A stretch of 64,000 bases of DNA, taken from assembly GCA_965204775.1 (NCBI GenBank), contig CBDBFH010000001.1, positions 22,432 to 86,431 on the forward strand, in the 5' to 3' direction. Below the pieces are notes generated by a model. It was not told the origin of the DNA, did not search any database, and worked only from the letters and a program-made list of their open reading frames with translations. Below, in pieces: positions 34,174 through 43,672 of the stretch; within the stretch, counting starts at the first letter, position 1; each line of letters opens with the position of its first letter. Source of the DNA: CBDBFH01 sp965204775. GTDB taxonomy: Bacteria > Pseudomonadota > Alphaproteobacteria > JAPOUT01 > G958296285. The translations under genes were made by a program, and so were the position numbers.

Positions 34174-35313
34174 ATGAGCACGAACCCGGCACTGGAGAAG
34201 CAGATCACAATCGACCCGGCCTATGAGGCGGTCGCCCCCGACGATTTTGCGGCGATGATCGAAGTCGACCGCTACGCCCAGCGCTCGACCGCTTTCGACA
34301 AGATCATCTCGGCGACCCACGACCATTTCTGGGACCCGCTCGACCCCAAATATATCGACTTCGCGCAGCCCTTCGATCTGGAGGGGGAGATGATTTTGCC
34401 GGAGGAGATGATCCTGGAACTCCGCCTGCCCTGCACACAGAAATTGAGCCGGGCCGAGCGGGTGCGGCTGGTCTCGCAAAGCGCCCGCTTTTCGCTGTCG
34501 CAGATTCTGCATGGCGAGCAGGGCGCGCTGTCGCTGTCGGCCAGCCTGTGCCATATTCTGAAAGACCCGGGGGCGCAGGAATATGCGGCCAACCAGACCC
34601 GCGAGGAGGCGCGCCATGTGACCGCCTTTTCGCGCTATGTGCAGGCGCGCTGGGGCAAGCCGCTACCGGTCGGCGAGACCTTGGGCAAATTGCTCAGCGA
34701 AATCGTCGCCTCACCGCTGGTCTACAAGAAACTGGTCGGGATGCAGATGCTGGTCGAGGGGCTGGCGATGGGGGCCTTCGCCACCTTCTACGAGCGCTCG
34801 CGCGATCCGCTGCTGCGCAAATTGTGCCAGCTGGTGATGACCGACGAGGCGTTTCACCACAAATTCGGCAAGATCTGGGCAGACCGCACGATTCCGCAAT
34901 TGTCGCAGGCCCAGCGCGACGCGATTGAGGACTGGGCCGCCGAATGCTTCCAGACCCTGCTGTTCAACCTGATCAACCCGGAGCAGAAGAAGCTGATCTA
35001 CGGGCCGCTCGGCCTGGACTGGAAGCAGGTCCATGCCGAGATGCGCGAGGCGCTGTCCGACGATGAACGGCGGCAGCAGATGCAGGACGATTCGAACATT
35101 TTCCGTGTTCTGATCAAGACGCTGCTCAAAGCCGGGATCATCACCGAGCGCACCCGCCCCTTTTATGCCTCCTATGTGAATATGGACGCGCTGAAAGGCG
35201 AAGGCGACCGGATGATCGGCGACGACATCGCCGAGGACGGGATTCAGTATCTGAAGACGATCAATTTCGGGACGAATGCGCGGGCGCTGCAGGAGGTCTC
35301 TGCCGCTGAATGA
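34174..35313 (+). CDS. Ferritin-like diiron protein (possible oxygenase/desaturase)
   Basis: The 379-residue protein has the four-helix diiron ligand set in order: Glu in LHGEQGALSLS, E-x2-H in REEARHVTAF, Glu in LVEGLAMGAF and E-x2-H in TDEAFHHKFG. This pattern fits the ferritin-like superfamily that includes acyl-ACP desaturases and AurF-type oxygenases, but I cannot assign a subfamily. There is no signal peptide, so it is cytoplasmic. The ATG at 34174 has a near-perfect GGAGGAAC upstream. The gene is coupled by ATGA to an ABC exporter ATPase gene, suggesting that its product is exported. Confidence 0.75.
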   Translation: MSTNPALEKQITIDPAYEAVAPDDFAAMIEVDRYAQRSTAFDKIISATHDHFWDPLDPKYIDFAQPFDLEGEMILPEEMILELRLPCTQKLSRAERVRLVSQSARFSLSQILHGEQGALSLSASLCHILKDPGAQEYAANQTREEARHVTAFSRYVQARWGKPLPVGETLGKLLSEIVASPLVYKKLVGMQMLVEGLAMGAFATFYERSRDPLLRKLCQLVMTDEAFHHKFGKIWADRTIPQLSQAQRDAIEDWAAECFQTLLFNLINPEQKKLIYGPLGLDWKQVHAEMREALSDDERRQQMQDDSNIFRVLIKTLLKAGIITERTRPFYASYVNMDALKGEGDRMIGDDIAEDGIQYLKTINFGTNARALQEVSAAE

Positions 35314-36053
35314 CGGCGGTGATCGAGGCGGAGGGGCTTTCCAGGACTTTCGGAGCGTTTCGCGCCCTGTCCGGCGTCTCTTTCGCGCTGGAAGCCGGAG
35401 CGGCGGTTGCGTTGCTGGGGGCAAACGGGGCGGGCAAGACCACCTTGATCGGGATTTTGCTGGGGCTGGTCGAGCCCGGCGCGGGGTGGGTGCGGGTTCT
35501 GGGCCACGACATGCACAGCCGGGCGCGGGCGCGGGCTTTGGCGCGGATCAATTTCCAAAGCCCTTATGTGGATTTGCCGCTGCGGCTGACTTTGCGGCAA
35601 AATTTAAGGGTCTATGCCGGGCTTTACGGCGTCGCCGATCCGCGGGAGCGGATCGGGCTGGTCGCGGAGCAGGCCGGGGTGGCGCATTTGCTGGACCGGC
35701 GCTTCGGGGATTTTTCGGCGGGCGAGCGCACCTGCGCCGGGCTGGCCAAGGCGCTTTTGAACGCGCCGGAGATTTTGATCCTGGACGAGCCGACCGCCTC
35801 GCTTGACCCGGACACGGCGGACCGGATTCGCAGCTGCCTGGAGGCCTACCGGCGCGAAAGCGGCGCGGCCTTGCTGATCGCCTCGCACAATATGGGCGAG
35901 GTCGAGCGGATTTGCTCCGAGGTTTTGATGATGCGCGCAGGCCGGATTGTCGCGCGCGGCGCGCCGGATGACCTGCGCCGCCGTTTTGCGCGCGACTCGC
36001 TGGAGGGGGTCTTTCTGGAGATCGCGCGCGGCGCGGACGGGCGGCGGGGATGA
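35310..36053 (+). CDS. ABC-2 type exporter, ATP-binding protein
   Basis: The 247-residue ATPase has Walker A GANGAGKTT (near 36), the Q-loop INFQSPYVDLP, Walker B ILILDEPTASLD and the H-loop IASHNMGEVERIC. The signature reads FSAGERT instead of LSGGQ, an unusual but tolerated variant. It pairs with the permease encoded immediately downstream (ATGA overlap at 36050). The arrangement resembles YadG/YadH- or drug/polysaccharide-type ABC-2 exporters. The substrate is unknown. Confidence 0.88.
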   Translation: MTAVIEAEGLSRTFGAFRALSGVSFALEAGAAVALLGANGAGKTTLIGILLGLVEPGAGWVRVLGHDMHSRARARALARINFQSPYVDLPLRLTLRQNLRVYAGLYGVADPRERIGLVAEQAGVAHLLDRRFGDFSAGERTCAGLAKALLNAPEILILDEPTASLDPDTADRIRSCLEAYRRESGAALLIASHNMGEVERICSEVLMMRAGRIVARGAPDDLRRRFARDSLEGVFLEIARGADGRRG

Positions 36054-36847
36054 ACGGGGCCGGGCGGCGAATCGCAGCCTTGATGCTGCGCCACTGGTAT
36101 CTGATCCGCAGTTCCTGGCCCCGGCTGGTCGAACTGACCTACTGGCCGACGGTCCATCTGATCATGTGGGGCTTCCTGCAAAATTTCCTGAGCGCGCAGG
36201 CCGGCCCCCTCGCCGCCTTCGCCGCCACGCTGGTCGGGGCGGTCTTTTTGTGGGAGGTGCTGTTTCGCTGCCAGATCAATTTCTCGATCAGTTTTCTGGA
36301 AGAAATGTGGTCGCGCAATCTGGGCGGGCTTCTGGTCAGCCCCCTGCGGGCGGGCGAACTGGTCGCCGGCCTGATGGCGATGAGCCTGACCCGCGCCGCC
36401 ATCGGCCTGATTCCGACCGCCTTCGTCGCCAGCCTCGCCTTCGACTTCTCCTGGGCCGAGGTCTGGCCGGGGGTGATCGGCTTCGTCCTCAACCTGACCG
36501 TCTTCGGCTGGACGCTGGCCCTGATCGGGGCCGGGGTCGTTTTGCGCAACGGACTGGGCAGCGAGACCTTGATCTGGGCCTCGCTCTTTTTGTTTCTGCC
36601 CTTTTGCTGCGTCTATTATCCGCTCGCCAGCCTGCCCGAGCCGCTGCAGGCGGTGGCGGTTTTTCTGCCGCCGACCTTCGTCTTCGAATCCCTGCGCGCC
36701 ACGCTGGCCGGAGAGGGGGCCGATGTCTTCGGCCTGCTGCGGGCCGGGGCGCTCAATGCGGTCTATCTGGCCGGGGCGCTGGCGTTTTTCTTCTTCTTTT
36801 TGCGGTCGGCCCGCCGCCGGGGCAGTCTGATGCGAATCGGCGAATAG
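36050..36847 (+). CDS. ABC-2 type exporter, permease protein
   Basis: The 265-residue inner-membrane protein has six predicted helices and the ABC-2 features LRHWYLIRSSWPRLVE at the N-terminus, FLEEMWSRNLGGLLVSPL in the cytoplasmic loop and YYPLASLPEPLQAVAVFLPPTF before the last helices. It forms the channel for the preceding ATPase. It ends three bases before the convergent gyrB stop. Confidence 0.87.
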   Translation: MNGAGRRIAALMLRHWYLIRSSWPRLVELTYWPTVHLIMWGFLQNFLSAQAGPLAAFAATLVGAVFLWEVLFRCQINFSISFLEEMWSRNLGGLLVSPLRAGELVAGLMAMSLTRAAIGLIPTAFVASLAFDFSWAEVWPGVIGFVLNLTVFGWTLALIGAGVVLRNGLGSETLIWASLFLFLPFCCVYYPLASLPEPLQAVAVFLPPTFVFESLRATLAGEGADVFGLLRAGALNAVYLAGALAFFFFFLRSARRRGSLMRIGE

Positions 36848-36850
36848 GCC

Positions 36851-39280
36851 CTAGATGTCGAGATTGGCGGCGGACAGCGCATTGTCCTGAATGAAGGCGC
36901 GGCGCGGGGCGACCGCCTCGCCCATCAGCTGCTCGAAGACCTCGCCGGCCTGTCCGGCGTCTTCGATTTCGACCTTGAGCAGGGAGCGGGCATTGCCATC
37001 CAGCGTGGTCTGCCAGAGCTGCTCGGCATTCATCTCGCCCAGTCCCTTGTAGCGCTGCAGGGCGAGACCGGCGCGGGCGGCGGCGAGGACCGCCCGAAAC
37101 AGGCTGTGCGGGCCATGGACGGGCCAGATTTTGTCCCTGGCCTGGAAGCGGGCGGGGCCGTCATAGATTCGATCTTCGGCGGCCTCAAGCCGGTTGTGCA
37201 GGGCGCGGGCGGCGGGGCTTTCGAGCACGGCGCGGGCCAGCTGCGCCTCCTCGCGCGCGCCCCCGACCTCGCGGTGCAGGCGGTAGCCGCCCCGCGCGCT
37301 TTCCGCCCGCCAGGCATGGGCGGGCTGCGCGGCGAGCGGCGCAAGCCGGGCGGTGAGCCGCTGCGCGCCTTGCGGCGCGGGGCCGGGCGGGCCGAACAGG
37401 CCGGCCAGCCAGGCCTGCTCGAAAATCTCTTCGGCCAGCTGCGGCGGGCGGGCGGCGGCCAGGGCGCGGTCGAGGCGGCGGGACTCTTCGGCCAGCATCA
37501 GCAATTCCGCCCCGGCGCGCTCCTCGCCATTGGCCAGCGTCACAAGTCCGGCGCCCGCGCCGGAGCGCAACAGATAGTCCTCCAGACCGCGCTCGTCTTT
37601 CAGATAGATTTCCGATCCGCCCACCCGCGCCTTGAACAGCGGCGGCTGGGCGATATAAAGATGCCCGGCCTCAATCAGTTTGGGCATATGGCGGTAGAAA
37701 AAGGTCAGGAGCAGGGTGCGGATATGCGCGCCGTCGACATCGGCGTCGGTCATGATGATCACTTTGTGGTAGCGCAATTTGGCGAGATCAAACTCGTCGC
37801 GCAATCCCGCGCCCAGGGCGGTGATCAAGGTTCCGATCTGTTCGGAAGAGATCATCTTGTCGATTCGGGCGCGCTCGACATTGAGGATTTTGCCGCGCAG
37901 CGGCAAGACGGCCTGATGGCGGCGGTCGCGCCCCTGCTTGGCCGAGCCGCCGGCGGACTCGCCCTCGACGATGAACAATTCGGCCTTGGCCGGATCGCGC
38001 TCCTGGCAGTCGGCGAGTTTGCCGGGCAGATTGGCGATGTCGAGGGCGTTTTTGCGCCGGGCGAGTTCACGCGCCTTGCGGGCGGCCTCGCGCGCCGAGG
38101 CCGCCTCGCAGATTTTGGCGACCAGCCGCCGGGCCGGCTGGGGATTTTCCTCCAGCCAGCGGGCCAGTTCCTCGCCCAGCACGCCCTCGACCACGGGGCG
38201 CACTTCTGAGGAGACCAGTTTGTCCTTGGTCTGGCTGGAGAATTTGGGGTCGGGCAGTTTGAGCGCCAGAACGCAGGTCAGGCCTTCGCGGACATCTTCG
38301 CCCTGGAGGGCGGCGGGGCTGCGGCGCGGGGCGTTGCGGGCCGCATAGGCGGCGAGCGAGCGGGTGAGGGCGGCGCGCAACCCGGCGAGATGGGTGCCGC
38401 CGTCGTGCTGGGGGATGGTGTTGGTGAAACACAGGACGTGCTCATGATAGCCTTCGTTCCAGCGCAGCGCGGCTTCGACGGCCATGCCGGCGCGGGCGCC
38501 GGAGACCACCAGCGGCTCTTCGAAGAGCGGCTTGCGGGCGCGGTCGAGGTCGCGGACGAAGGCGGACAGGCCGCCCTTGTAGAACATTTCGCGCCGCCAG
38601 ACGGGGTGGGCGCGCTCATCGGCGAGGATGATGCGCAGGCCGGAGTTGAGAAAGGCCAGCTCGCGGAAGCGGCGGGCGAGGATCTCGCGGTCGAATTCGG
38701 TGCGTGAGAAGATTTTCGGCGAGGGTCGGAAGGTGACCCGGGTTCCGGTGTGCGCGGTTTCATTGGCCGGTTGGGGGGCGCGGGCGGCGAGCGGGGCCAG
38801 CGCCGCGCCGTCGCGGAAGTCAACCGCATATTCCCGGCCGGCGCGCCAGATCACCAGTTCCAGATGTTCGGAGAGCGCATTGACCACCGAGACGCCGACC
38901 CCGTGCAGCCCGCCGGAGACCTTGTAGGAATCCTGATCGAATTTTCCCCCGGCATGAAGATGGGTCATGATGACCTCCGCCGCCGAGACGCCTTCGCCCG
39001 GATGGAGGTCGGTGGGGATGCCGCGCCCATTGTCCTCAATCGCGGCGGAGCCGTCGCGCTTGAGGGTGATCGTGATCCGGTCACAATGGCCGGCCAGCGC
39101 CTCGTCGATCGCGTTGTCGACAACCTCATAGATCATGTGATGGAGGCCGGAACCGTCATCGGTGTCGCCGATATACATGCCGGGGCGGCGGCGCACGGCG
39201 GCGAGGCCCTTGAGGACCTTGATCGAATGGGCGTCGTAGTTTTCGGCGGGCGGCGCGGATTTGAGGGCGGGTTTGGACAT
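36851..39280 (-). CDS. gyrB: DNA gyrase subunit B
   Basis: The 809-residue ATPase subunit of gyrase is complete. The GHKL ATPase domain has VRRRPGMYIGDT, YEVVDNAIDEALAG and GGLHGVGVSVVNALS. The TOPRIM region has EGESAGGSAKQGRDRRHQA and DADVDGAHIRTLLL, and the C-terminus ends RYKGLGEMNAEQLW. The ATG at 39280 is chosen; an in-frame TTG at 39319 overlaps the recF stop but lacks a ribosome site. It is the last gene of the dnaA-dnaN-recF-gyrB run. Confidence 0.97.
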   Translation of the reverse strand: MSKPALKSAPPAENYDAHSIKVLKGLAAVRRRPGMYIGDTDDGSGLHHMIYEVVDNAIDEALAGHCDRITITLKRDGSAAIEDNGRGIPTDLHPGEGVSAAEVIMTHLHAGGKFDQDSYKVSGGLHGVGVSVVNALSEHLELVIWRAGREYAVDFRDGAALAPLAARAPQPANETAHTGTRVTFRPSPKIFSRTEFDREILARRFRELAFLNSGLRIILADERAHPVWRREMFYKGGLSAFVRDLDRARKPLFEEPLVVSGARAGMAVEAALRWNEGYHEHVLCFTNTIPQHDGGTHLAGLRAALTRSLAAYAARNAPRRSPAALQGEDVREGLTCVLALKLPDPKFSSQTKDKLVSSEVRPVVEGVLGEELARWLEENPQPARRLVAKICEAASAREAARKARELARRKNALDIANLPGKLADCQERDPAKAELFIVEGESAGGSAKQGRDRRHQAVLPLRGKILNVERARIDKMISSEQIGTLITALGAGLRDEFDLAKLRYHKVIIMTDADVDGAHIRTLLLTFFYRHMPKLIEAGHLYIAQPPLFKARVGGSEIYLKDERGLEDYLLRSGAGAGLVTLANGEERAGAELLMLAEESRRLDRALAAARPPQLAEEIFEQAWLAGLFGPPGPAPQGAQRLTARLAPLAAQPAHAWRAESARGGYRLHREVGGAREEAQLARAVLESPAARALHNRLEAAEDRIYDGPARFQARDKIWPVHGPHSLFRAVLAAARAGLALQRYKGLGEMNAEQLWQTTLDGNARSLLKVEIEDAGQAGEVFEQLMGEAVAPRRAFIQDNALSAANLDI

Positions 39281-39315
39281 CAATTTCGGGGGCGCTGGGA
39301 GAGTTTCGGGGGGTT

Positions 39316-40509
39316 TCAAAGCGGACGGGCGGCGCCGGGGGCGACGGCGAAGATCTGGGCCTGTGGCAGGAAAGCGGCGAAGGGGGAGGCTTCGGTTCCG
39401 GTGAGCCAGACCTGGGCGGGCAGGCGGCGCAGGGCGCGAAAGAGGCCGGCGCGGCGCTCCGGGTCGAGATGGGCGGCGGCCTCGTCGAGCAGGAGGAGCG
39501 GGGCGGCGCCATTGAGGCGGCGGGCCAGCCGGGCGGCGGCGAGGAGGATTGCGGCCAGCAGCGCTTTTTGCTCACCGCTTGAGCAGGCGGCGGCCTCGAC
39601 CCCGGAGGACAGATGGCGGATTTCGACCTGGGTGCGATGGGGGCCGGGGCTGGCCCGCGTCTGGCGGCTTTCGGCGAGCGCCCGGCGCAGCCAGGCTTCG
39701 GCCTGGCCGGGATTGTCTTCCAGCGCGGCTTCGAAGCGGCCTTGCAGCCGGAGTTGGGCGGCGGGGAAGGCGGGGTCGGCGGGATCGGCGAGGAGGTCTT
39801 GCAGCCCGGCGGCGATCCGGCGGCGGGCGCAGGCCAGCGCCAGGCCGTGGCGGGCGGCCTGGGCTTCGAGGCTGTCGAGGAAATGCCGGTCGGGCGGCGG
39901 GGCGGCGGCGGCCAGCAGGCGGGCGCGGGCGCGCATAGCGCGCTGATAGGCGGCGGCGTGGCGGGCATGATCGGGGTTAAGCCCGGCGGTGATCCGGTCG
40001 ACGAAGCCCCGCCGGGCGGGCGGACCTTCGATCAGCAGGCGCTCCATCGCCGGGGTCAGCCAGAGCAGGCTGACCACCCGCGAAAGCGCGCCGGGGCCGG
40101 AGGCGGCCTTGCCGCCGATGCGAACCGCGCGGCCGCGCCGGGGCCCCGGCCCTTCGGTTGCGGGCGGGGCAAAGCCGGTTCCGACCATCAGCGATTCTGC
40201 GCCCCGCTCAATGCCGGCGGCGACGCTCCATCCTCCGGGGCCGGCGGCGCGGGCGATCTCGACATGGGGCGCGCGGCGCAGACCCCGGCCCGGCCCCAGC
40301 AGGGAGATCGCCTCCAGCAGACTGGTTTTGCCGGACCCGTTTGCGCCCAGCAACAGAACGGAGCGTGAATCGAGTTCAAGCCGCACCCGCCGGTGGTTGC
40401 GGAAATCGGCGGCCTGAAGGCGGCTAAGCCACAGGGCCGGAGCCGGGGCGGGGCGGGGCCGGACCGCCGCCGGGCGGCAGAGAGGCCGGGGGGCGGAGTC
40501 GTGCAGCAT
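39316..40509 (-). CDS. recF: DNA replication and repair protein RecF
   Basis: The 397-residue SMC-like ATPase helps load RecA at gaps. It shows ADFRNHRRVRLEL, Walker A GANGSGKTSLLEAI, WLTPAMERLLIEGPPARRGFVDR, a signature-type SSGEQKALLAAI and Walker B LLLLDEAAAHLD. The start ATG at 40509 has TGAGG five bases upstream; a TTG at 40521 overlapping the dnaN stop is the alternative. Confidence 0.95.
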   Translation of the reverse strand: MLHDSAPRPLCRPAAVRPRPAPAPALWLSRLQAADFRNHRRVRLELDSRSVLLLGANGSGKTSLLEAISLLGPGRGLRRAPHVEIARAAGPGGWSVAAGIERGAESLMVGTGFAPPATEGPGPRRGRAVRIGGKAASGPGALSRVVSLLWLTPAMERLLIEGPPARRGFVDRITAGLNPDHARHAAAYQRAMRARARLLAAAAPPPDRHFLDSLEAQAARHGLALACARRRIAAGLQDLLADPADPAFPAAQLRLQGRFEAALEDNPGQAEAWLRRALAESRQTRASPGPHRTQVEIRHLSSGVEAAACSSGEQKALLAAILLAAARLARRLNGAAPLLLLDEAAAHLDPERRAGLFRALRRLPAQVWLTGTEASPFAAFLPQAQIFAVAPGAARPL

Positions 40510-40517
40510 GGCCGGCC

Positions 40518-41648
40518 TCAAACCCGCATCGGCATCAAAACGTAAAGGACGCTGTTGTCCTCGCTGTCGCGGATGATGGTGGGCGCGCCGGGGTCGTCCA
40601 TTTCGAGGCGGGCGGCGCCGGAAATCTGGGCGGTGATCTCGGAGAGGTAATTGGCGTTGAAGCCGATGGTGATCCGGGCGGCGTCGTAGTCGGTGTCGAG
40701 TTCTTCATGGGCGGTGGCCTGATCCTCGTTGGAGACGCTCAAGACGAGTTTTCCGGCCTGCAGGTCGAGTTTGACCGCCGGGACGCCGCCGTCATGGACG
40801 ACTGCGGCGACCAGCTGCAGGGCGCGGGCCAGATCGGCGGCGGGCAGGGTCAGGGTTTTGTCGTTTTTTTTGGGAATGACGCGGTCGTAATCAGGGAAGG
40901 AGCCGTCGATCACCTTGGAGGTGATGGTCGCCCCGCCGCATTGATAGCGGATCATGGTCTTGGACACACTGATGCGGATGTCCTCCGGGCCGGCTTCGAG
41001 GAAGCGGCGCAATTCGCCGATGGTCTTGCGCGGAACGATGACGCCGGGCGCGCCGGCGGCGTCTTTGGGCAAGGCGCAGTCGGCGCAGGCGAGGCGGTGG
41101 CCGTCGGTGGCGACCGCGCGCAAGAGCGGGCCGCCGGAGGATTTGGGGCTGTGGAAATAGATTCCATTGAGATAGTAGCGGCTTTCGTCGGCGGAGATGG
41201 CGAAGCGGGTTTTTTCGAGCAGGCGGCGCAGATCGGCGGGGGGCAGCGCGAATTGATGGGGGAAGGCGCCGGCCGCCAGCGAGGGAAAGTCTTCCGGCGG
41301 CAGGGTGGGCAGCGCGAAGCGGGCGCGCCCGGCCTTGAGGGCGAGGGTCTTGCCGCCGCCCTCCAGGGTCATATCGACCTGCGCGCCTTCGGGCAGGTGG
41401 CGGACGATATCGAAAAGGGTCAGGGCGTGGACGGCGGCCTTGCCCGGCCCGGCGACGATGGCCGGGGCTTCGACCCGGGTCCGAATGTCGAGGTCGGTGG
41501 CGGTCAGACGGCACAATTCGCTTTCGGCCTCAAGCAGGACGTGGGAGAGGATAGGGATGGTGGTGCGCCGCTCGACGACGCCTTGGACATTGGTCAGCGC
41601 GCGCAGGAGCGCGCTGTGTTCGATGGCGATCTGCATGCTGTCGGACAT
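40518..41648 (-). CDS. dnaN: DNA polymerase III beta subunit (sliding clamp)
   Basis: The 376-residue protein has three clamp domains and typical length. Segments include IAIEHSALLRALTNVQGVVERRTTIPILSHVL (in parts), RFAISADESRYYLNGIYFH, ATDGHRLACADC and the C-terminal SVLYVLMPMRV that forms the partner-binding pocket. The start at 41648 (MSDSMQ) lacks a clear Shine-Dalgarno site; ATG 41636 is an alternative. A 139-bp gap separates it from dnaA. Confidence 0.95.
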   Translation of the reverse strand: MSDSMQIAIEHSALLRALTNVQGVVERRTTIPILSHVLLEAESELCRLTATDLDIRTRVEAPAIVAGPGKAAVHALTLFDIVRHLPEGAQVDMTLEGGGKTLALKAGRARFALPTLPPEDFPSLAAGAFPHQFALPPADLRRLLEKTRFAISADESRYYLNGIYFHSPKSSGGPLLRAVATDGHRLACADCALPKDAAGAPGVIVPRKTIGELRRFLEAGPEDIRISVSKTMIRYQCGGATITSKVIDGSFPDYDRVIPKKNDKTLTLPAADLARALQLVAAVVHDGGVPAVKLDLQAGKLVLSVSNEDQATAHEELDTDYDAARITIGFNANYLSEITAQISGAARLEMDDPGAPTIIRDSEDNSVLYVLMPMRV

Positions 41649-41787
41649 TGGGGAGCGGAGAGTGAGCGGGCGGCGCAAGGCGGCAAAAAGGGCGGGGGGC
41701 GAAGCGCGCGGGCGCGATTCGCCTGGAAGCCGGAGTGTGCCATGACGGGCGGCAATAAGGAAGGGGGGCGGCCAAAAAGGGGGTGGA

Positions 41788-43164
41788 TCAATTTTCGAGG
41801 CGGCGGCGCAAGGTTTCGATGGCGGCGTCGATTTCGGGGTTGGTGCGGCGCAGTTGCTCAATCCGGCGTAGCGCATGGACGACGGTGCTGTGGTCGCGCC
41901 CGCCGAACTGGCGGCCGATTTCGGGGAGCGAGCGGGCGGTGAGGATTTTGGCCAGATACATCGCGACATGGCGGGGCCGGGCGATGGCCCGGGCGCGGCG
42001 GCGGGAGACCATATCGGCGAGCGAGATCTGGTAATAACGCGCGGTGCTGCGCTGGATGTCGTCGATCGACAGGCGGCGCTGATTGGCGCTGATCAAATCT
42101 TTGAGGATGATTTCAGCCTTTTCGACGCTCACCGGGTCCGGGGCGAGTTCGGCATGGGCGGCGAGGCGGTGGAGGGCGCCTTCCAACTCGCGGATATTGG
42201 AGGTGATCCGGCGGGCGAGGAAATCGAGGACCGGACGGGCAATCGGGGCGCGGGCGGCGAGGCGGGCAAGTTTGGCGCGCAGGATTCGGCGGCGCAAGTC
42301 GTAGTCGGTCGGGGCGATGTCGGCGACCAGCCCCCAGCCCAGCCGAGAGCGGATTCGCTCCTCAATCCCCTCCAGCCCCGACGGCGCGCGGTTGGCGAAG
42401 ACGGCAATCCGGGTTTGCGACTCGCGCATCATGTTGAAGAGGTGGAAGAATTCCTCCTGAGTCGCGCGCCCGGTGATGAATTGGATGTCGTCGATCAAGA
42501 AGAGGTCGATGGCGCGGAAGTGGCTTTTGAAGGCCAGGGTGTCGTTTTGGCGCAGCGCCTTGATGAAGTGATATCTGAAGCGCTCGGCGGACAGCGCGAC
42601 GACCCGCTGCGCCCCGGCGCGCCGGGCGAGGCCGGCGGCGGCGTGCATCAGATGGGTCTTGCCCAGCCCGACCGCGCCGTGGATGAAGAGCGGATTGGCG
42701 GCGGGGGTTTCAGGCCGGGCGATGCGCTGCGCGGCGGTCCAGGCCAGATAGTTGCTGGGAGCGGTGATGAAACTTTCGAAGGTGAAGCGCTCGTCGATCG
42801 GGGTCTCGAAAGGGGCGGGCGGGATCAGGGCGGCGGGATTCGAGGCCGGGCGCGGCGCGGGCGCGGCGCCGCTGCGCACCCCCGCCCCGGGGCGGCCCGC
42901 CGCCGCCGGAGGCAGGAGGATAACGCGGGCGATCTCCGGATTTTCCGCGGTCCAGGCGCGGCGCAATTTGTCGGCGTAATGGGCCGCGATCCATTTGGCG
43001 AGAAAGCGGGTGGGGGCGGCGAGGTAGACGCGGGATTTTTCGATCCGGACGAAGTCGAGCCGGGCAAGCCACTCGTCGAAGACCGGCGCACCCAGACGCT
43101 GGCGCAGATTCCGGCATACCGCGTCCCATTGGCGCTGATCGGGCGGCGAGCCGGAATCGGTCAT
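41788..43164 (-). CDS. dnaA: Chromosomal replication initiator DnaA
   Basis: The 458-residue initiator has domain I (WDAVCRNLRQRLGAPVFDEWL), a short Pro/Ala-rich linker, the AAA+ domain with Walker A GAVGLGKTHL and Walker B LFLIDDIQFI, the VLDFLARRITSNIRELEGAL sensor region and the C-terminal DNA-binding motif GGRDHSTVVHALRRI. The ATG at 43164 follows GGGAGGG by seven bases. Only 34 bp separate it from the rhodanese gene upstream, so its promoter should lie before or inside that gene. Confidence 0.97.
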   Translation of the reverse strand: MTDSGSPPDQRQWDAVCRNLRQRLGAPVFDEWLARLDFVRIEKSRVYLAAPTRFLAKWIAAHYADKLRRAWTAENPEIARVILLPPAAAGRPGAGVRSGAAPAPRPASNPAALIPPAPFETPIDERFTFESFITAPSNYLAWTAAQRIARPETPAANPLFIHGAVGLGKTHLMHAAAGLARRAGAQRVVALSAERFRYHFIKALRQNDTLAFKSHFRAIDLFLIDDIQFITGRATQEEFFHLFNMMRESQTRIAVFANRAPSGLEGIEERIRSRLGWGLVADIAPTDYDLRRRILRAKLARLAARAPIARPVLDFLARRITSNIRELEGALHRLAAHAELAPDPVSVEKAEIILKDLISANQRRLSIDDIQRSTARYYQISLADMVSRRRARAIARPRHVAMYLAKILTARSLPEIGRQFGGRDHSTVVHALRRIEQLRRTNPEIDAAIETLRRRLEN

Positions 43165-43198
43165 GCCCCAACCCTCCCGGCGCGCATCACGGCGGCCT

Positions 43199-43672
43199 TC
43201 AACGTTGCACCCAAGGCAGGCCGCAGGCTTTCCAGCCCGCCCCGCCCCGATGGTGTGCGGCGTCGAGCGGCCCCTCAAAGCCGTCGGCGATATTGTAGCA
43301 AGCCGCCAGTTTCAGCTCTTGCGCCGCCGTGCCCGCCGCCGCCGCCGAGCGCTGGCCCGACCGGCACAGGAAGAAGAGCGCGCGATCCGCCTCTTGCGCC
43401 CGGACCCCGGCGGGGAACAGCGCCGCGCGCAGAAGAGCGAGGAAATCGGGATTGCGCTCCATCTGCGGGAAGCGCTGCCACTCGATTAGACAGACCTGCT
43501 TGCCCAGCGCGCTCAAGTCGGGCAGGCCGACAAACGCCCATTCGGACTGCGAGCGCACATCAATCAGAGCGGCAGAGGGATCGTCGCGAAGCGCCCGGAA
43601 AGCTTCCGCCGGGGCGACATTCCCGGCATATCCGCCGGGCGCGCGCCCCAAAATCGCGACCCCCCCCTTCAC
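43199..43672 (-). CDS. Rhodanese-like domain protein
   Basis: The 157-residue single-domain protein has the active-site loop FLCRSGQRS, with the catalytic Cys carried by CRSGQRS, plus the N-terminal ALIDVRSQSEWAFVG. It is likely a cytoplasmic sulfurtransferase. The start is GTG at 43672, nine bases after GGAGG. Its position between the AT-rich island and dnaA makes it the first gene of the dnaA-dnaN-recF-gyrB unit, an unusual setting. Confidence 0.85.
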   Translation of the reverse strand: MKGGVAILGRAPGGYAGNVAPAEAFRALRDDPSAALIDVRSQSEWAFVGLPDLSALGKQVCLIEWQRFPQMERNPDFLALLRAALFPAGVRAQEADRALFFLCRSGQRSAAAAGTAAQELKLAACYNIADGFEGPLDAAHHRGGAGWKACGLPWVQR

